64,000 nucleotides of DNA from Betaproteobacteria bacterium (GCA_016704895.1 JADIZG010000003.1:95571-159570); one strand, 5' to 3'. Counted from the stretch's first letter, positions 50,904 through 61,796 are shown. The notes: a model not told the origin generated them from the letters alone. Made by a program: numbers and translations.

Positions 50904-52013
50904 ATGACCTCTCCCCTGTTCGCCCCGATCGCCTTGCGGGGCCTGACCCTCGCCAACCGCATCGCCGTTTCTCCGATGTGCCAGTACAACTCCGACGACG
51001 GATGCGCGAACGACTGGCACCTGATGCACCTGGGCTCGATGTCGCTGGGCGGGGCGGCGCTCGTGATGACCGAGATGACCAACGTGACGCCGCGAGGCCG
51101 GATCACCTCGCGTTGCGCGGGCATGTGGTCGGACGCCAACGAGGCGGCGATGAAGCGCGTGATCGACTTCTGCCGCCGGTACGGCGTGGCGAAGCACGGC
51201 CTGCAGATCGCGCACGCGGGCCGCAAGGGACCCACGACGCCGCCGGCGCAGGGCGGCAAGCCGATCCGGCCCGACGAGGAAGGCGGCTGGATCGCCGAAG
51301 CCCCGTCCGCCGTCCCGTTCGCGGCCGACTGGCCCGTCCCCGAGGCGATGTCCAAGGCGCGCCTCCAGTCGCTCCTGGGCGAGTTCGTCGCCGCCGTCGG
51401 GCGCGCCGAGCGCATCGGCTACGATCTCGTCGAGGTGCACGCCGGCCACGGCTACCTGGTCCACCAGTTCCTCTCGCCGCTCAGCAACACCCGCACGGAC
51501 GAATACGGCGGTAGCCTCGAGAACCGGATGCGCTTTCCGCTCGAGCTGTTCGCCGCGATGCGCGCCGCCTGGCCGTCGGACAAGCCGATGGGCATGCGCG
51601 TGTCGGCCACCGACTGGATGGAGGGCGGATGGACGCCCGAGGAAACGGTCGTGCTCGCGCGCGAGCTCGCGAAGCTGGGCTGCGACTACCTCGACGTCTC
51701 GAGCGGAGGCCTCGACCCGCGCGCGAAGATCCCGCTCGCCCCCGGTTACCAGGTCCCGTTCTCGGAGAAGGTCAGGAAGGAGACGGGCATGCCGACGATG
51801 ACCGTGGGCCTCGTGACCGACCCCGCGCAGGCGAACGACATCGTCGCCTCGGGCAAGGCCGACATGGTGGCGCTCGGCCGCGGCGCGATGTGGGATCCGC
51901 GGTTCGCCTGGCACGCCGCGGAAGCGCTGGGCGCGGAGGCGCAGTACGCGCCCAAGATGATGGCCTGCCATCCGAAGCTGCGCCCGCAGGTGTTTCCCGG
52001 GCGCGCCAGTTGA
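50904..52013 (+). CDS. Old Yellow Enzyme, YqjM-like (class III) ene-reductase
   Basis: A 369-residue FMN enzyme. 'AVSPMCQYNSDDGCANDWHLMHLGS' near residue 24 holds the cysteine that tunes FMN in YqjM-type enzymes; 'QIAHAGRKGPT' and 'VEVHAGHGYLVHQFLSPLSN' carry the substrate- and FMN-binding histidines, and 'RTDEYGGSLENR' the loop shared by the class. It would reduce an activated C=C bond with NAD(P)H. Its neighbours are redox and peptidase-fold genes without an obvious shared substrate. Confidence 0.92.
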   Translation: MTSPLFAPIALRGLTLANRIAVSPMCQYNSDDGCANDWHLMHLGSMSLGGAALVMTEMTNVTPRGRITSRCAGMWSDANEAAMKRVIDFCRRYGVAKHGLQIAHAGRKGPTTPPAQGGKPIRPDEEGGWIAEAPSAVPFAADWPVPEAMSKARLQSLLGEFVAAVGRAERIGYDLVEVHAGHGYLVHQFLSPLSNTRTDEYGGSLENRMRFPLELFAAMRAAWPSDKPMGMRVSATDWMEGGWTPEETVVLARELAKLGCDYLDVSSGGLDPRAKIPLAPGYQVPFSEKVRKETGMPTMTVGLVTDPAQANDIVASGKADMVALGRGAMWDPRFAWHAAEALGAEAQYAPKMMACHPKLRPQVFPGRAS

Positions 52014-52164
52014 GGCGACCGATGGTCGATGCGTCGAAGCCGCGAACGACGGCGTCGCGTCGGGGTCCCCGACCGGGCGTCCGCGCCGTGACGAACCCCG
52101 GCAACCCGGGCGGCAGCACGAGCAGTTCCACCCACGCAGTCCCATGCTGCATGAGGAGAGCGAC

Positions 52165-53418
52165 ATGAAATACAACCGACCGCACGCGACGGCCGCCTGG
52201 GGCACGATGGCGAAGGACTGGGAGGCCGGGATCGACTACCCGCGGATGGTTCGCGAGCGCTTCCGGCGCGCGCAGGACTCGGTCAAGGCGGCGGGTCTGG
52301 GCGCGGTGCTCTGCTTCAACGTCGACAACGTGCGCTACGTCACCGGCACCCACATCGGCGAATGGGTCCGCGACAAGTTCGACCGCTACGCGCTGTGCCC
52401 GCGCGACGGCGAGCCCTACCTGTGGGATCCGGCGCCGCCGGCGAAGCGCATCAGCTCGCCGTGGATCGCGGATCGCGTCGGCGCGCCGATCAGCACGATG
52501 CAGGGCGCGCTGCCGCCGTCGATCGGCGTGGAGAAGGACTTCGCGCGCCAGATCAGGAAGATGCTCGTCCACTACGGCATCGACAAGGAGCCGATCGGCA
52601 TCGACCTGCTCGAGCTGCCGATGCTGCGCGCCCTCGAGGCCGAGGGCATCGAGGTGGTCGACGGCCAGCAGGCGATGCTCGACGCGCGCGAGGTCAAGAC
52701 GCACGACGAGATCGAGTGCCTCAAGGTGGCGGCGTCGATGGTCGACGCGACCTACTACGACATCTGCCGCGCGATCCGCCCGGGCGCGCGCGAGAACGAG
52801 CTGGTGGCGATCGCCCACGACCGGCTGTTCCGGCTGGGGTCGGAGCGCGTCGAGTGCGTGAACTCGGTCGCGGGTCCGCGCGGGACGCCGCACTCGCACA
52901 CGTTCTCCGACCGGATCATCCAGCCCGGCGACATGATCTACCTCGACATCATGCATTCGTTCAACGGCTACCACACCTGCTACTACCGGACGTTCGTGTG
53001 CGGCGAGCCGAACCGGCACCAGATCGAGGCCTACGAGCTGGCGTCGAAGTGGATCAGCGCGTCGATCGACGCCATCCGCCCCGGCGTGACGATCAACGAG
53101 GTGGCCTCGGTATGGCCGCGGGCGGGTGAGTTCGGCTACGACAACGAGGACGAGGCCTTCCTGCTCCAGTACGGGCACGGCATCGGCCTGTCGCTGTGGG
53201 AGCGCCCGATCCTGTCGCGGCGCTTCACCGGCAGCAGCACGGTGCTCAAGGAGGGCATGGTGTTCGCGGTCGAGACCTGGAAGGGGGCGGCGGATGGGTC
53301 GGGCGCCGCGCGCATCGAGGAGGAGGTCGTCGTGACCAAGGACGGCTGCCAGGTCATCACGAACTTCCCGTCCGATCGACTGATCTCCTGCGGCCTGCCG
53401 CGCTGCGACGTGTTCTAG
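52165..53418 (+). CDS. M24-fold (creatinase/aminopeptidase P-like) protein with altered metal site
   Basis: A 417-residue protein. An N-terminal creatinase-N domain (about 30-170) is followed by the pita-bread domain. ATG 52165 is preferred because GAGGAGAG lies just upstream; ATG 52144 in frame would be weaker. The metal ligands are partly kept: Asp in 'MIYLDIMHSF', His in 'LLQYGHGIGLSLWERP' and glutamates in 'FAVETWKG' and 'ARIEEEVVV'. The second Asp of the family pattern DxxRT is cysteine ('TCYYRTF'). It may be a hydrolase or lyase without the usual dinuclear metal, as creatinase is. Confidence 0.82.
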   Translation: MKYNRPHATAAWGTMAKDWEAGIDYPRMVRERFRRAQDSVKAAGLGAVLCFNVDNVRYVTGTHIGEWVRDKFDRYALCPRDGEPYLWDPAPPAKRISSPWIADRVGAPISTMQGALPPSIGVEKDFARQIRKMLVHYGIDKEPIGIDLLELPMLRALEAEGIEVVDGQQAMLDAREVKTHDEIECLKVAASMVDATYYDICRAIRPGARENELVAIAHDRLFRLGSERVECVNSVAGPRGTPHSHTFSDRIIQPGDMIYLDIMHSFNGYHTCYYRTFVCGEPNRHQIEAYELASKWISASIDAIRPGVTINEVASVWPRAGEFGYDNEDEAFLLQYGHGIGLSLWERPILSRRFTGSSTVLKEGMVFAVETWKGAADGSGAARIEEEVVVTKDGCQVITNFPSDRLISCGLPRCDVF

Positions 53419-53468
53419 GCACGGCCGCCCGGACCGCCGCTCGCCTCCAGGATCGAGACGAACACGCC

Positions 53469-54539
<1,071 letters not shown>

Positions 54540-54572
54540 GGTCTGCCCCGCCGCGCCGACCGAGGAACCAGG

Positions 54573-56774
54573 ATGCCGACGCTCACCGACCTCAAGCCTG
54601 CAACCCCGTGGCAGTCGCTCGCCTCGACGTCCGACGACTGGGACGCGCTGGGCGCGCAGGAACTGCTGCGCATGCTCCACCACCTGCACCTGGTGCGCGC
54701 GTTCGAGGAGACGGTGCTCGAACTCGACGCGCAGGGACTCGTCCACGGCCCGGCGCATTCGAGCATCGGGCAGGACGGCGGCGCGGTGGCGGCCGTCGCG
54801 CCGCTGCGCTCGAGCGACCAGGTGACCGGCTCGCACCGCGGGCACCACCAGTTCCTCGCCAAGGCGCTGCAGCACGTGGACCCGCGCGGGCACGATCCGC
54901 GTCGCGCGCCGATTCCGCCCGGCGTCGTCACGGTCCTGTACCGGACGCTCGCCGAGATCCTCGGCCTGGCCGACGGCTGGTGCAAGGGGCGCGGCGGCTC
55001 GATGCACCTGCGCTGGGTCGAGGCCGGCGCGCTCGGCACGAACGCGATCGTCGGCGGCGGCGTGCCGCCGGCCAACGGCGTGGCCTGGGCGAAGAAGCGC
55101 CGCGGCGAGGGCGACGTCGTGTTCACGTTCTTCGGCGACGGCGGCGTGAACATCGGCGCGGTCCCCGAGTCGATGAACCTCGCGGCCCTCTGGTCGCTGC
55201 CGATCTGCTTCTTCATCGAGAACAACCAGTACGCGGTCGCCACCACGCTCGCCGAGGAGACGCGCGAGACGCGGCTGTCGTCGCGCGGGCTCGCCTACGG
55301 CATTCCCGCCTACCGGGTCGACGGCATGGACCCGGTGGCCGTCAGGCTCGCGAGCCAGCGCGCCGTCGACCACATGCGCGCGGGCCAGGGACCGGTGATC
55401 ATCGAGGCGGAGGTCTACCGCTTCTTCCACCACGGCGGCGGGCTGCTGGGCAGCGCCTTCGGCTACCGGAGCAAGGAGGAAGAGGCGGCGTGGCGTGCGC
55501 GCGACCCGCTCCTGCGGCTCGCGAGCGAGATGACGTCCCGCCGCTGGCTGACCGACGAGGAGAATGCCGCGCTGCGCGCCGCCGCGCAGGCGGCGATGCG
55601 CGGCGCCGCCGAACGGCTCACCGAGATGCACGCGAACAAGCGCCGCATCGTCCCGACGCTGTGGCCGAAGCCCGAGTTCCGCGACGAAGGCCTGCGCGGC
55701 GACCTGTCCGAGTTCGCCGGCGCGCGCTTCGAGGAGCGCGAGACGGCCAGCGGCAAGCTCGGCGAGGTCAAGTACGTCGACGCCGTCGCCGCGGTGATGG
55801 GACGGCGCATGGAGCAGGACGAGCGCATCTTCTGCCTGGGCGAAGACATCCACCGGCTGAAGGGCGGCACCAACGGCGCCACGCGGGGCCTCGCGGCGCG
55901 GTTCCCCGACCGCATCATCCCGACGCCGATCGCCGAGCAGGGATTCTCGGGACTGGCCGGCGGCGTGGCGATGGAAGGCAGCTATCGGCCCGTCGTCGAG
56001 CTGATGTACGCCGACTTCGCGCTGGTCGCGGCCGACCAGGCATTCAACCAGATCGCCAAGGCGCGCCACATGTTCGGCGGCGAGACGCGCATGCCCATCG
56101 TCGTGCGCACCAAGTGCGCGATCGGCACCGGCTACGGCTCGCAGCATTCGATGGACCCGGCCGGGATGTACGCGATGTGGCCCGGATGGCGCATCGTCGC
56201 CCCGTCGACCCCGTTCGACTACGTGGGACTGATGAACAGCGCGCTGCTGTGCGAGGACCCGGTGCTGGTGATCGAGCACGTCGCGCTGTACAACGCGAGC
56301 GGCCCGGGGCCGCTCGAGGACCTCGACTATTTCATTCCGCTGGGCAAGGCGAAGGTGGTCCGTCCCGGCTCGGCGTTCACGGTCCTCGCCTACTCGGCGA
56401 TGACGCCGCTCGCGATCCAGGCGGCCGACGCGATGGGCGTCGACGCCGAGGTGATCGACCTGCGCTCGCTCGACCGGGCGGGCCTCGACTGGGAGACCAT
56501 CGGCGCGAGCGTGCGCAAGACGAACAACGTCGTGATGCTCGAGCAGGGGCCGCTCACGGCCTCCTACGGCGCGATGGTCACCGACGAGGTGCAGCGGCGC
56601 TTCTTCGATGACCTCGACCAGCCGGTCGTGCGCATCCGCGGCGGGGAATCCTCGCCCAGCGTGTCGAAGGTGCTGGAGCGTGCCGCTTTCGTCGGCCTCG
56701 AGGAGATCCGCGCCGGCTTCGCGCGCGTGCTCGCCGACTCGGGCCGCGCGCCGCCGCCCGGCCGGACCGCGTAG
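54573..56774 (+). CDS. 2-oxoacid/acetoin dehydrogenase E1, alpha and beta fused
   Basis: A 733-residue thiamine-diphosphate enzyme. Residues about 30-370 are the alpha part with 'GSHRGHHQFLAK', 'GRGGSMHL' and the cofactor motif 'GDGGVNIGAVPESMNLAALW...NN'. Residues about 400-725 are the beta part with 'FCLGEDI', 'TPIAEQGFSGLAGGVAMEG' and 'EHVALY'. Most acetoin or branched-chain E1 enzymes have two chains; here they are one. It decarboxylates a 2-oxoacid (or cleaves acetoin) and passes the acyl group to the E2 lipoyl domain encoded downstream. No E3 is encoded here, so it must share one. Confidence 0.9.
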   Translation: MPTLTDLKPATPWQSLASTSDDWDALGAQELLRMLHHLHLVRAFEETVLELDAQGLVHGPAHSSIGQDGGAVAAVAPLRSSDQVTGSHRGHHQFLAKALQHVDPRGHDPRRAPIPPGVVTVLYRTLAEILGLADGWCKGRGGSMHLRWVEAGALGTNAIVGGGVPPANGVAWAKKRRGEGDVVFTFFGDGGVNIGAVPESMNLAALWSLPICFFIENNQYAVATTLAEETRETRLSSRGLAYGIPAYRVDGMDPVAVRLASQRAVDHMRAGQGPVIIEAEVYRFFHHGGGLLGSAFGYRSKEEEAAWRARDPLLRLASEMTSRRWLTDEENAALRAAAQAAMRGAAERLTEMHANKRRIVPTLWPKPEFRDEGLRGDLSEFAGARFEERETASGKLGEVKYVDAVAAVMGRRMEQDERIFCLGEDIHRLKGGTNGATRGLAARFPDRIIPTPIAEQGFSGLAGGVAMEGSYRPVVELMYADFALVAADQAFNQIAKARHMFGGETRMPIVVRTKCAIGTGYGSQHSMDPAGMYAMWPGWRIVAPSTPFDYVGLMNSALLCEDPVLVIEHVALYNASGPGPLEDLDYFIPLGKAKVVRPGSAFTVLAYSAMTPLAIQAADAMGVDAEVIDLRSLDRAGLDWETIGASVRKTNNVVMLEQGPLTASYGAMVTDEVQRRFFDDLDQPVVRIRGGESSPSVSKVLERAAFVGLEEIRAGFARVLADSGRAPPPGRTA

Positions 56775-56784
56775 GGGGCCGGCC

Positions 56785-57363
56785 ATGACGACACCGCGCA
56801 AGGGCATGCCGGGGCTCAAGGGGACCGACCACATCGGCTTCACGGTGCCCGACCTCGACGAGGCGATCGATTTCTTCGTGAACGTCATCGGCTGCGAGCC
56901 GTTCTACGAGCTCGGGCCGTTCGCCTCCGACGGCGACTGGATGCAGACGCACCTCAACGTGCATCCGCGCACCGTGATGAAGAAGCTCAGGTTCCTGCGC
57001 TGCCGCAACGGCGCGAACTTCGAGGTGTTCGAGTACGAAGCGCCCGGCCAGAACCGGCAACAACCGCTGAACAGCGACGTCGGCGGCCACCACCTCGCGT
57101 TCTACGTGGACGACATGGACGCCGCCGTCGCCTATCTCAAGTCGCACGGCGTCCGGGTGCTCGGCGAGCCGACCGTGCGTACGTCCGGGCCGAGCGGCGG
57201 CCAGGCCTGGGTGTACTTCCTGGCCCCCTGGGGTATGCAGTTCGAGCTGGTGAGCTTTCCCGGCGGCAAGCAATACGAGCGGGAGACGGCCGGGAGGCTC
57301 TGGCATCCCGCGATCCGGGAATACGACGAGCGCCCCGACGAGGAGGGACCGGCGTGCCGATAG
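56785..57363 (+). CDS. VOC (glyoxalase/bleomycin-resistance) superfamily protein
   Basis: A 192-residue protein with two beta-alpha-beta-beta-beta modules. 'GTDHIGFTVPDLDEAIDFFVNVIGCEP' starts the first and 'HHLAFYVDDMDAAVAYLKSHGVRVLG' the second. Metal ligands would be His in 'TDHIGF' and 'GHHLAF' and Glu in 'FEVFEYEA' and 'QFELVSFPG'. It is placed between E1 and E2, overlapping the E2 start by ten bases, so it is part of that operon; it may process or make the complex's substrate (for example an isomerase, lyase or dioxygenase step). Confidence 0.87.
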   Translation: MTTPRKGMPGLKGTDHIGFTVPDLDEAIDFFVNVIGCEPFYELGPFASDGDWMQTHLNVHPRTVMKKLRFLRCRNGANFEVFEYEAPGQNRQQPLNSDVGGHHLAFYVDDMDAAVAYLKSHGVRVLGEPTVRTSGPSGGQAWVYFLAPWGMQFELVSFPGGKQYERETAGRLWHPAIREYDERPDEEGPACR

Positions 57364-58589
57364 AGATCAGGATGCCGTCCGTCGCCCCGTCGATGACCGA
57401 GGGCGGCATCGCCCGCTGGGCGAAGCAGGTCGGCGAGCCGGTCAGGCTCGGCGAGGTCCTGTTCGAGGTCGAGACCGACAAGGCGGTCGTCGAGGTGACG
57501 GCCACCCAGGACGGCGTGCTGGCCAGCATCGTCGTTCCGGCCGGTGCGCAGGGCGTCCAGGTCGACGCGCTGATCGGGCTGCTCGCCGCTGCGGGCGACG
57601 ACCCGCGCTCGCTGGGCGCCTCGCCCGCGACGGCACCGCCGCCGGCGTCGGCGATCGCCGCGTCGGCCATCGAGGCTCATGCCATTGCCCCGGCGCCGGC
57701 AGCCGCCGCGGCGCCCGCGCTCCCGCCACGGGGTCCCGGCGCACGCGCGATCGCGAGCCCGCTGGCACGACGCATCGCGAAGCAGCGCAACGTCGACCTC
57801 ACCCGCATCCGCGGTTCCGGGCCGAACGGCCGCATCCTGAAGGCCGACGTGGAAGCCGCCGCGCTTCCGGGGGCATTGCTCGAGACGACGCCCGCAGCTG
57901 CCGGTGCTGCCTTCGAGGACGTGCCGCACTCGAACGTGCGCCGCGTGATCGCGGAGCGCCTGTCGGAAGCGAAGCGCACGATCCCGCATTTCTACCTGAC
58001 GATCGACTGCGACGTCGACGCGCTGCTCGCCGCGCGCCGGCAGGCCAACGAGCACGTTCCCGGCCTGAAGCTCTCGGTGAACGACTTCGTCGTCAGGGCG
58101 GCGGCGCTCGCGCTGCGCAAGGTGCCCGCGGTGAACGCGGCCTGGATGGCGGACGCGATCCGGCACTTTCACGACGTGGACGTCGCCGTCGCGGTCGCCG
58201 CGCCGTCCGGCCTGATCACGCCGATCGTGCGTCACGCCGACCGCAAGAGCATCGGCCGGATCTCCGACGAGATGCGCGAGCTCGCGGGGCGCGCGAAGGC
58301 GGGCCGCCTGCGCCCCGAGGAGTTCCAGGGCGGCGGCTTCACGATCTCCAACCTCGGCATGCACGGCATCCGGCAGTTCTCGGCGATCGTCAATCCGCCC
58401 CAGGCCTGCATCCTCGCCGTGGGCGCGGCGGAGCAGCGGCCCGTCGTGCGCAACGGCGCGGTCGCCATCGCGACCCTGATGACCTGCACGCTGTCGATCG
58501 ACCACCGCAGCGTGGACGGCGCGCTCGGCGCCGAGTTCCTCGGCGCGTTCAAGGCGCTGATCGAAGCGCCGGTCGCGCTCGTCATGTGA
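57354..58589 (+). CDS. Dihydrolipoamide acyltransferase (E2) of a 2-oxoacid/acetoin dehydrogenase complex
   Basis: A 411-residue E2 starting at GTG 57354. The lipoyl domain has the modified lysine Lys43 in 'VETDKAVVEV'; an E1/E3-binding domain lies at about 120-165 ('ASPLARRIAKQRNVDLTRIRGSG'), flanked by Ala/Pro-rich linkers; and the catalytic domain ends with 'IDHRSVDGALGAEFL', with the His and Asp of the HxxxD motif. It accepts the acyl group from the fused E1 and transfers it to CoA. Confidence 0.92.
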   Translation: MPIEIRMPSVAPSMTEGGIARWAKQVGEPVRLGEVLFEVETDKAVVEVTATQDGVLASIVVPAGAQGVQVDALIGLLAAAGDDPRSLGASPATAPPPASAIAASAIEAHAIAPAPAAAAAPALPPRGPGARAIASPLARRIAKQRNVDLTRIRGSGPNGRILKADVEAAALPGALLETTPAAAGAAFEDVPHSNVRRVIAERLSEAKRTIPHFYLTIDCDVDALLAARRQANEHVPGLKLSVNDFVVRAAALALRKVPAVNAAWMADAIRHFHDVDVAVAVAAPSGLITPIVRHADRKSIGRISDEMRELAGRAKAGRLRPEEFQGGGFTISNLGMHGIRQFSAIVNPPQACILAVGAAEQRPVVRNGAVAIATLMTCTLSIDHRSVDGALGAEFLGAFKALIEAPVALVM

Positions 58590-58708
58590 GGCCCGGCGGG
58601 CGGACGCGCGGGCCGCCGTCGCCGCAGGTTCAGGCGCATCATCAGCGGTATCGCGCCGCATCGGCCACCGCGAAGCGCGATCGTCGGAGGGAGACGCTCG
58701 TCGTGTCT

Positions 58709-58777
58709 CGTTCGCGAACGGGCCTGCGCAGGGCGCTTGACGCGCGTCAACCCACGTCTTGCCCGGGACGACACAAT
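58709..58777 (+). promoter_or_regulatory. Candidate FNR-dependent promoter, plus a second palindrome
   Basis: TTGACGCGCGTCAA at 58737-58750 is a perfect 14-base palindrome of the FNR/CRP type (TTGAC-N4-GTCAA). A -10-like CACAAT lies at 58772-58777, 21 bases on, the spacing expected when the site is centred at -41.5. A second perfect palindrome, CGTTCGCGAACG (58709-58720), precedes it and could bind another regulator. The 330-base gap 58590-58919 has no gene that I can support; the remainder up to the ligase GTG would be a leader of about 135 bases. Confidence 0.5.
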
Positions 58778-58919
58778 GAAGCGCGATGGCGGGCGACGTG
58801 CCGCGTCGTATACGATGACCGTTCGTCGTGCCCGGCGCAGTGGCGATCGTCGAGCCAGCCGGGAACCATGGCCCGGCCGGACCGGTGCCCCCCCCCCAAG
58901 ACAGCAGGAGACGGCGATC

Positions 58920-60698
58920 GTGAACAAGCCCTGGCTCGAGCACTATCCCCCCGGGATTCCCACCGAGATCGACCCGGACCGGTTCCGCTCGGTCCCGGAC
59001 CTGCTCGAGAAGAGCGTCGTCAGGTTTGCCGGCAAGCCGGCCTTCCACAACCTCGGCCACAACCTGACCTACGCCGAGCTGGACCGGCTGTCGCGCGACT
59101 TCGCCGCCTTCCTGCAGGGCCTGCCGGGGTTGAGCAAGGGCGAGCGCGTCGCCATCATGGCGCCGAACCTGCTGCAGTACCCGGTCGCGCTGTTCGGCAT
59201 CCTGCGCGCCGGCATGGTCGTGGTGAACGTCAACCCGCTCTACACGCCTCGCGAGCTCGAGCACCAGCTCAAGGACTCGGGCGCCAGGGCCATCGTCATC
59301 CTCGAGAACTTCGCCCATGTCCTGCAGCAGGTGCTCGGGAGCACGCCGGTCCGGCACGTGATCACCACCCAGGTCGGCGACATGCTGCCGCGGCCGAAGC
59401 GCTGGATCGTCAACCTGGTCCTCAAGAAGGTGAAGAAGATGGTGCCGGCCTGGCGCATCGACGGCGCCATCCGCTTCAGGGCGGCGCTCGCGCGCGGCGC
59501 GGCGACGGCGATCAGGCCGGTCGACGTGACGCGCGAGGACATCGCCTTCCTGCAGTACACGGGAGGCACCACCGGCGTGTCGAAGGGCGCGATGCTGACC
59601 CATCGCAACATCCTCGCCAACATGCAGCAGACCGGCGCGTGGATCTCGACCGTCTTCGAGGAAGGCGCCGACATCGCGATCGCGCCGTTGCCGCTCTACC
59701 ACATCTTCTGCCTGACCGCGACGCTGTCGTTCATGAAGTGGGGCGCCCTGAACGTGCTCGTCACCAACCCGCGCGACCTGCCGGCGCTGGTCAAGGAGCT
59801 CGGGCACTGGAAGTGGACCATCATGACCGGCGTCAACACGCTGTTCAACGGCCTGCTCAACACCCCCGGCTTCGACAAGCTCGACTTTTCCTCGCTGAAG
59901 GCGGTGATAGGCGGCGGCGCCGCCGTGCAGGAGCCGGTGGCGAAGCGCTGGCAGCAGGTGACCGGGCATTACCTCACCGAAGGCTACGGCCTGACCGAGG
60001 CCTCGCCCGTCGCCTGCGCCAATCCGATAGGAAGGGCCTGGAACGGAACCATCGGCATTCCCTACCCGTCGACCGAGCTGTCGATCCGCGACGAAGGCTT
60101 CAACGAGCTTCCGCCCTGGACCGGCGAAGGCGACATCGAGAAGCACACCGGCGAGATCTGTGTGAGCGGCCCGCAGGTGATGAAGGGCTACTGGAACAAC
60201 GCTGCGGAAACGTCCAAGGTGATGCAGGACGGATGGCTGAAGACGGGCGACATCGGGCACATGGATGCGACCGGCCAGTTCACGATCACCGACCGCAAGA
60301 AGGACATGATCCTGGTGTCCGGCTTCAACGTGTATCCGAGCGAGATCGAGAGCGTGATCATGACGCTTCCCGGCGTGCTCGAATGCGGGGTCGTGGGCGT
60401 TCCCGACGCGAAGACCGGCGAGGCGGTGAAGGCGGTGGTCGTCCGCAAGGACCCGGCGCTCACGAAGGAGGCCGTGATCGCGCACTGCAAGGCGCACCTC
60501 ACCGGCTACAAGCTGCCGCGAACCGTGGAGTTCCGCGACGCCCTGCCGAAGACGCCGATCGGGAAGGTCCTGCGGCGGGAGCTGCGCGACGCGCCGACGC
60601 GTAGCGCCGCGCAGGCGGCCGCGGAGCCTCAGCGCTGCGCCTCGCGGATCATGTTGCGCGCGATGACCAGCTGCTGGATCTGGCTCGTGCCCTCGTAG
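58920..60698 (+). CDS. FadD-like long-chain acyl-CoA ligase
   Basis: A 592-residue AMP-forming ligase with the FadD-like opening 'KPWLEHYPPGIPTEID'. GTG 58920 is chosen for its CAGGAGA site and this conserved start. 'YTGGTTGVSKGAMLTHRN', 'TEGYGLTEASPV', 'GWLKTGDIG', 'DRKKDMILVSGFNVYPSEIE' and 'PKTPIGKVLRREL' are the usual motifs. It would activate fatty acids on import. The last 70 bases overlap the convergent acyl-CoA dehydrogenase gene, so the C-terminal 20 or so residues may not be meaningful. Confidence 0.92.
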   Translation: MNKPWLEHYPPGIPTEIDPDRFRSVPDLLEKSVVRFAGKPAFHNLGHNLTYAELDRLSRDFAAFLQGLPGLSKGERVAIMAPNLLQYPVALFGILRAGMVVVNVNPLYTPRELEHQLKDSGARAIVILENFAHVLQQVLGSTPVRHVITTQVGDMLPRPKRWIVNLVLKKVKKMVPAWRIDGAIRFRAALARGAATAIRPVDVTREDIAFLQYTGGTTGVSKGAMLTHRNILANMQQTGAWISTVFEEGADIAIAPLPLYHIFCLTATLSFMKWGALNVLVTNPRDLPALVKELGHWKWTIMTGVNTLFNGLLNTPGFDKLDFSSLKAVIGGGAAVQEPVAKRWQQVTGHYLTEGYGLTEASPVACANPIGRAWNGTIGIPYPSTELSIRDEGFNELPPWTGEGDIEKHTGEICVSGPQVMKGYWNNAAETSKVMQDGWLKTGDIGHMDATGQFTITDRKKDMILVSGFNVYPSEIESVIMTLPGVLECGVVGVPDAKTGEAVKAVVVRKDPALTKEAVIAHCKAHLTGYKLPRTVEFRDALPKTPIGKVLRRELRDAPTRSAAQAAAEPQRCASRIMLRAMTSCWIWLVPS

Positions 60699-61796
60699 AG
60701 CCGGAACAGGCGCACGTCGCGGTAGAACCGCTCGATCCCGTGGTCGGCGACGTAGCCCGAGCCGCCGAAGATCTGCACCGCGCGGTCGGCGACGCGGCCG
60801 CACATCTCCGAGGCGAAGAGCTTGCAGCACGACGCCTCGGTCGTGACGCTCTCGCCGTCGTCGCGGCGGCGCGCCGCATCGATCACCATGCACTGCGCGG
60901 CGTAGATCTCCATCCTGCTGTCGGCGAGCATCGCCTGCACGAGCTGGAACTCGGCGATCGGCTGGCCGAACTGCCTGCGCTCCAGCGCGTAGGCGAGCGC
61001 GTCGTCCAGGATGCGCTGCGCGACGCCCACGCAGGCGGCGGCGATGTGGATGCGCCCCTTGTCCAGCACCTTCATCGCCGTCTTGAAGCCCTGCCCTTCC
61101 TTCAGGCCGATCAGGTTGGCGGCGGGCACGCGGCAGTCCTCGAAGATCACGTCGCAGGTGTGCACGCCCTGCTGCCCCATCTTGCGGTCGGGCTTGCCGA
61201 GGCTGATGCCCGGCGACGTCGCATCGACGATGAAGGCCGACACGCCGCCCGCGCCCGGGTCGTTCGGGTTCGTGCGGGCCATCAGCGTGAAGAGCCCCGC
61301 CTGCGGCGCGTTCGTGATGAAGCGCTTCGTTCCGTTGACGACGTAGTGATCGCCGTCGGCGTCGACTCCCCGGATCGCCGTCGTGCGCAGCGACGCGGCG
61401 TCCGAGCCGGCTTCGGGCTCCGTCAGCGCGAACGACGCGATCAGCTCGCCGCTCGCGAGCCGCGGCAGGTACGCCGCCTTCTGCTCGTCGGTGCCGTCGA
61501 TCAGGATGCCCTTGCGAGCCGATGCCCACCGTCGTGCCGATCACCGAGCGGAACGCGGGCGAGGTCTTCGACAGCTCGACGATCACCCGCACCTCCTCCT
61601 CCATCGTGAGGCCGAGGCCGCCGTACTGCTCGGGGATCGTCAGGCCGAAGAGGCCGAGCTGCCGCATCCCGTCGACGATCGACGGCGGGATGCGATCGGT
61701 GTCGGCGACTTCGTTCTCGGCGGGAACGAGGCGCTCGCGCACGAAGCGGCTCACGCTGTCGAGCAGCGCGTTCAGCAGGTCGGGGTCGCGGATCAC
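60629..61796 (-). CDS. Acyl-CoA dehydrogenase, frameshifted
   Basis: An acyl-CoA dehydrogenase in two frames. The first part, from GTG 61796, runs through 'GLFGLTIPEQYGGLGLTMEEEVRV' to 'TTVGIGS'. At about 61513-61518 one extra C breaks the frame, and the rest resumes with 'LIDGTDEQKAAYLPRL'-like sequence, visible with certainty from 61282 ('ARTNPNDPGAGG') to 'FRLYEGTSQIQQLVIARNM'. The catalytic Glu of 'YEGT' is present. Joined, the protein is about 388 residues, the normal size. It and the convergent FadD-like ligase would form the first two steps of fatty-acid oxidation. Confidence 0.85.

Noticed and set aside
52165..53418. DMSP lyase DddP
   Set aside because: The fold is shared, but the ligand pattern around TCYYRTF does not match what I recall of DddP, and there is no supporting context.
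57132..61796. 1554-codon minus-strand open frame
   Set aside because: Only the first 100 or so codons (the acyl-CoA dehydrogenase start) are protein-like; the rest lies antisense to fadD and E2 and is reached only because of a frameshift.
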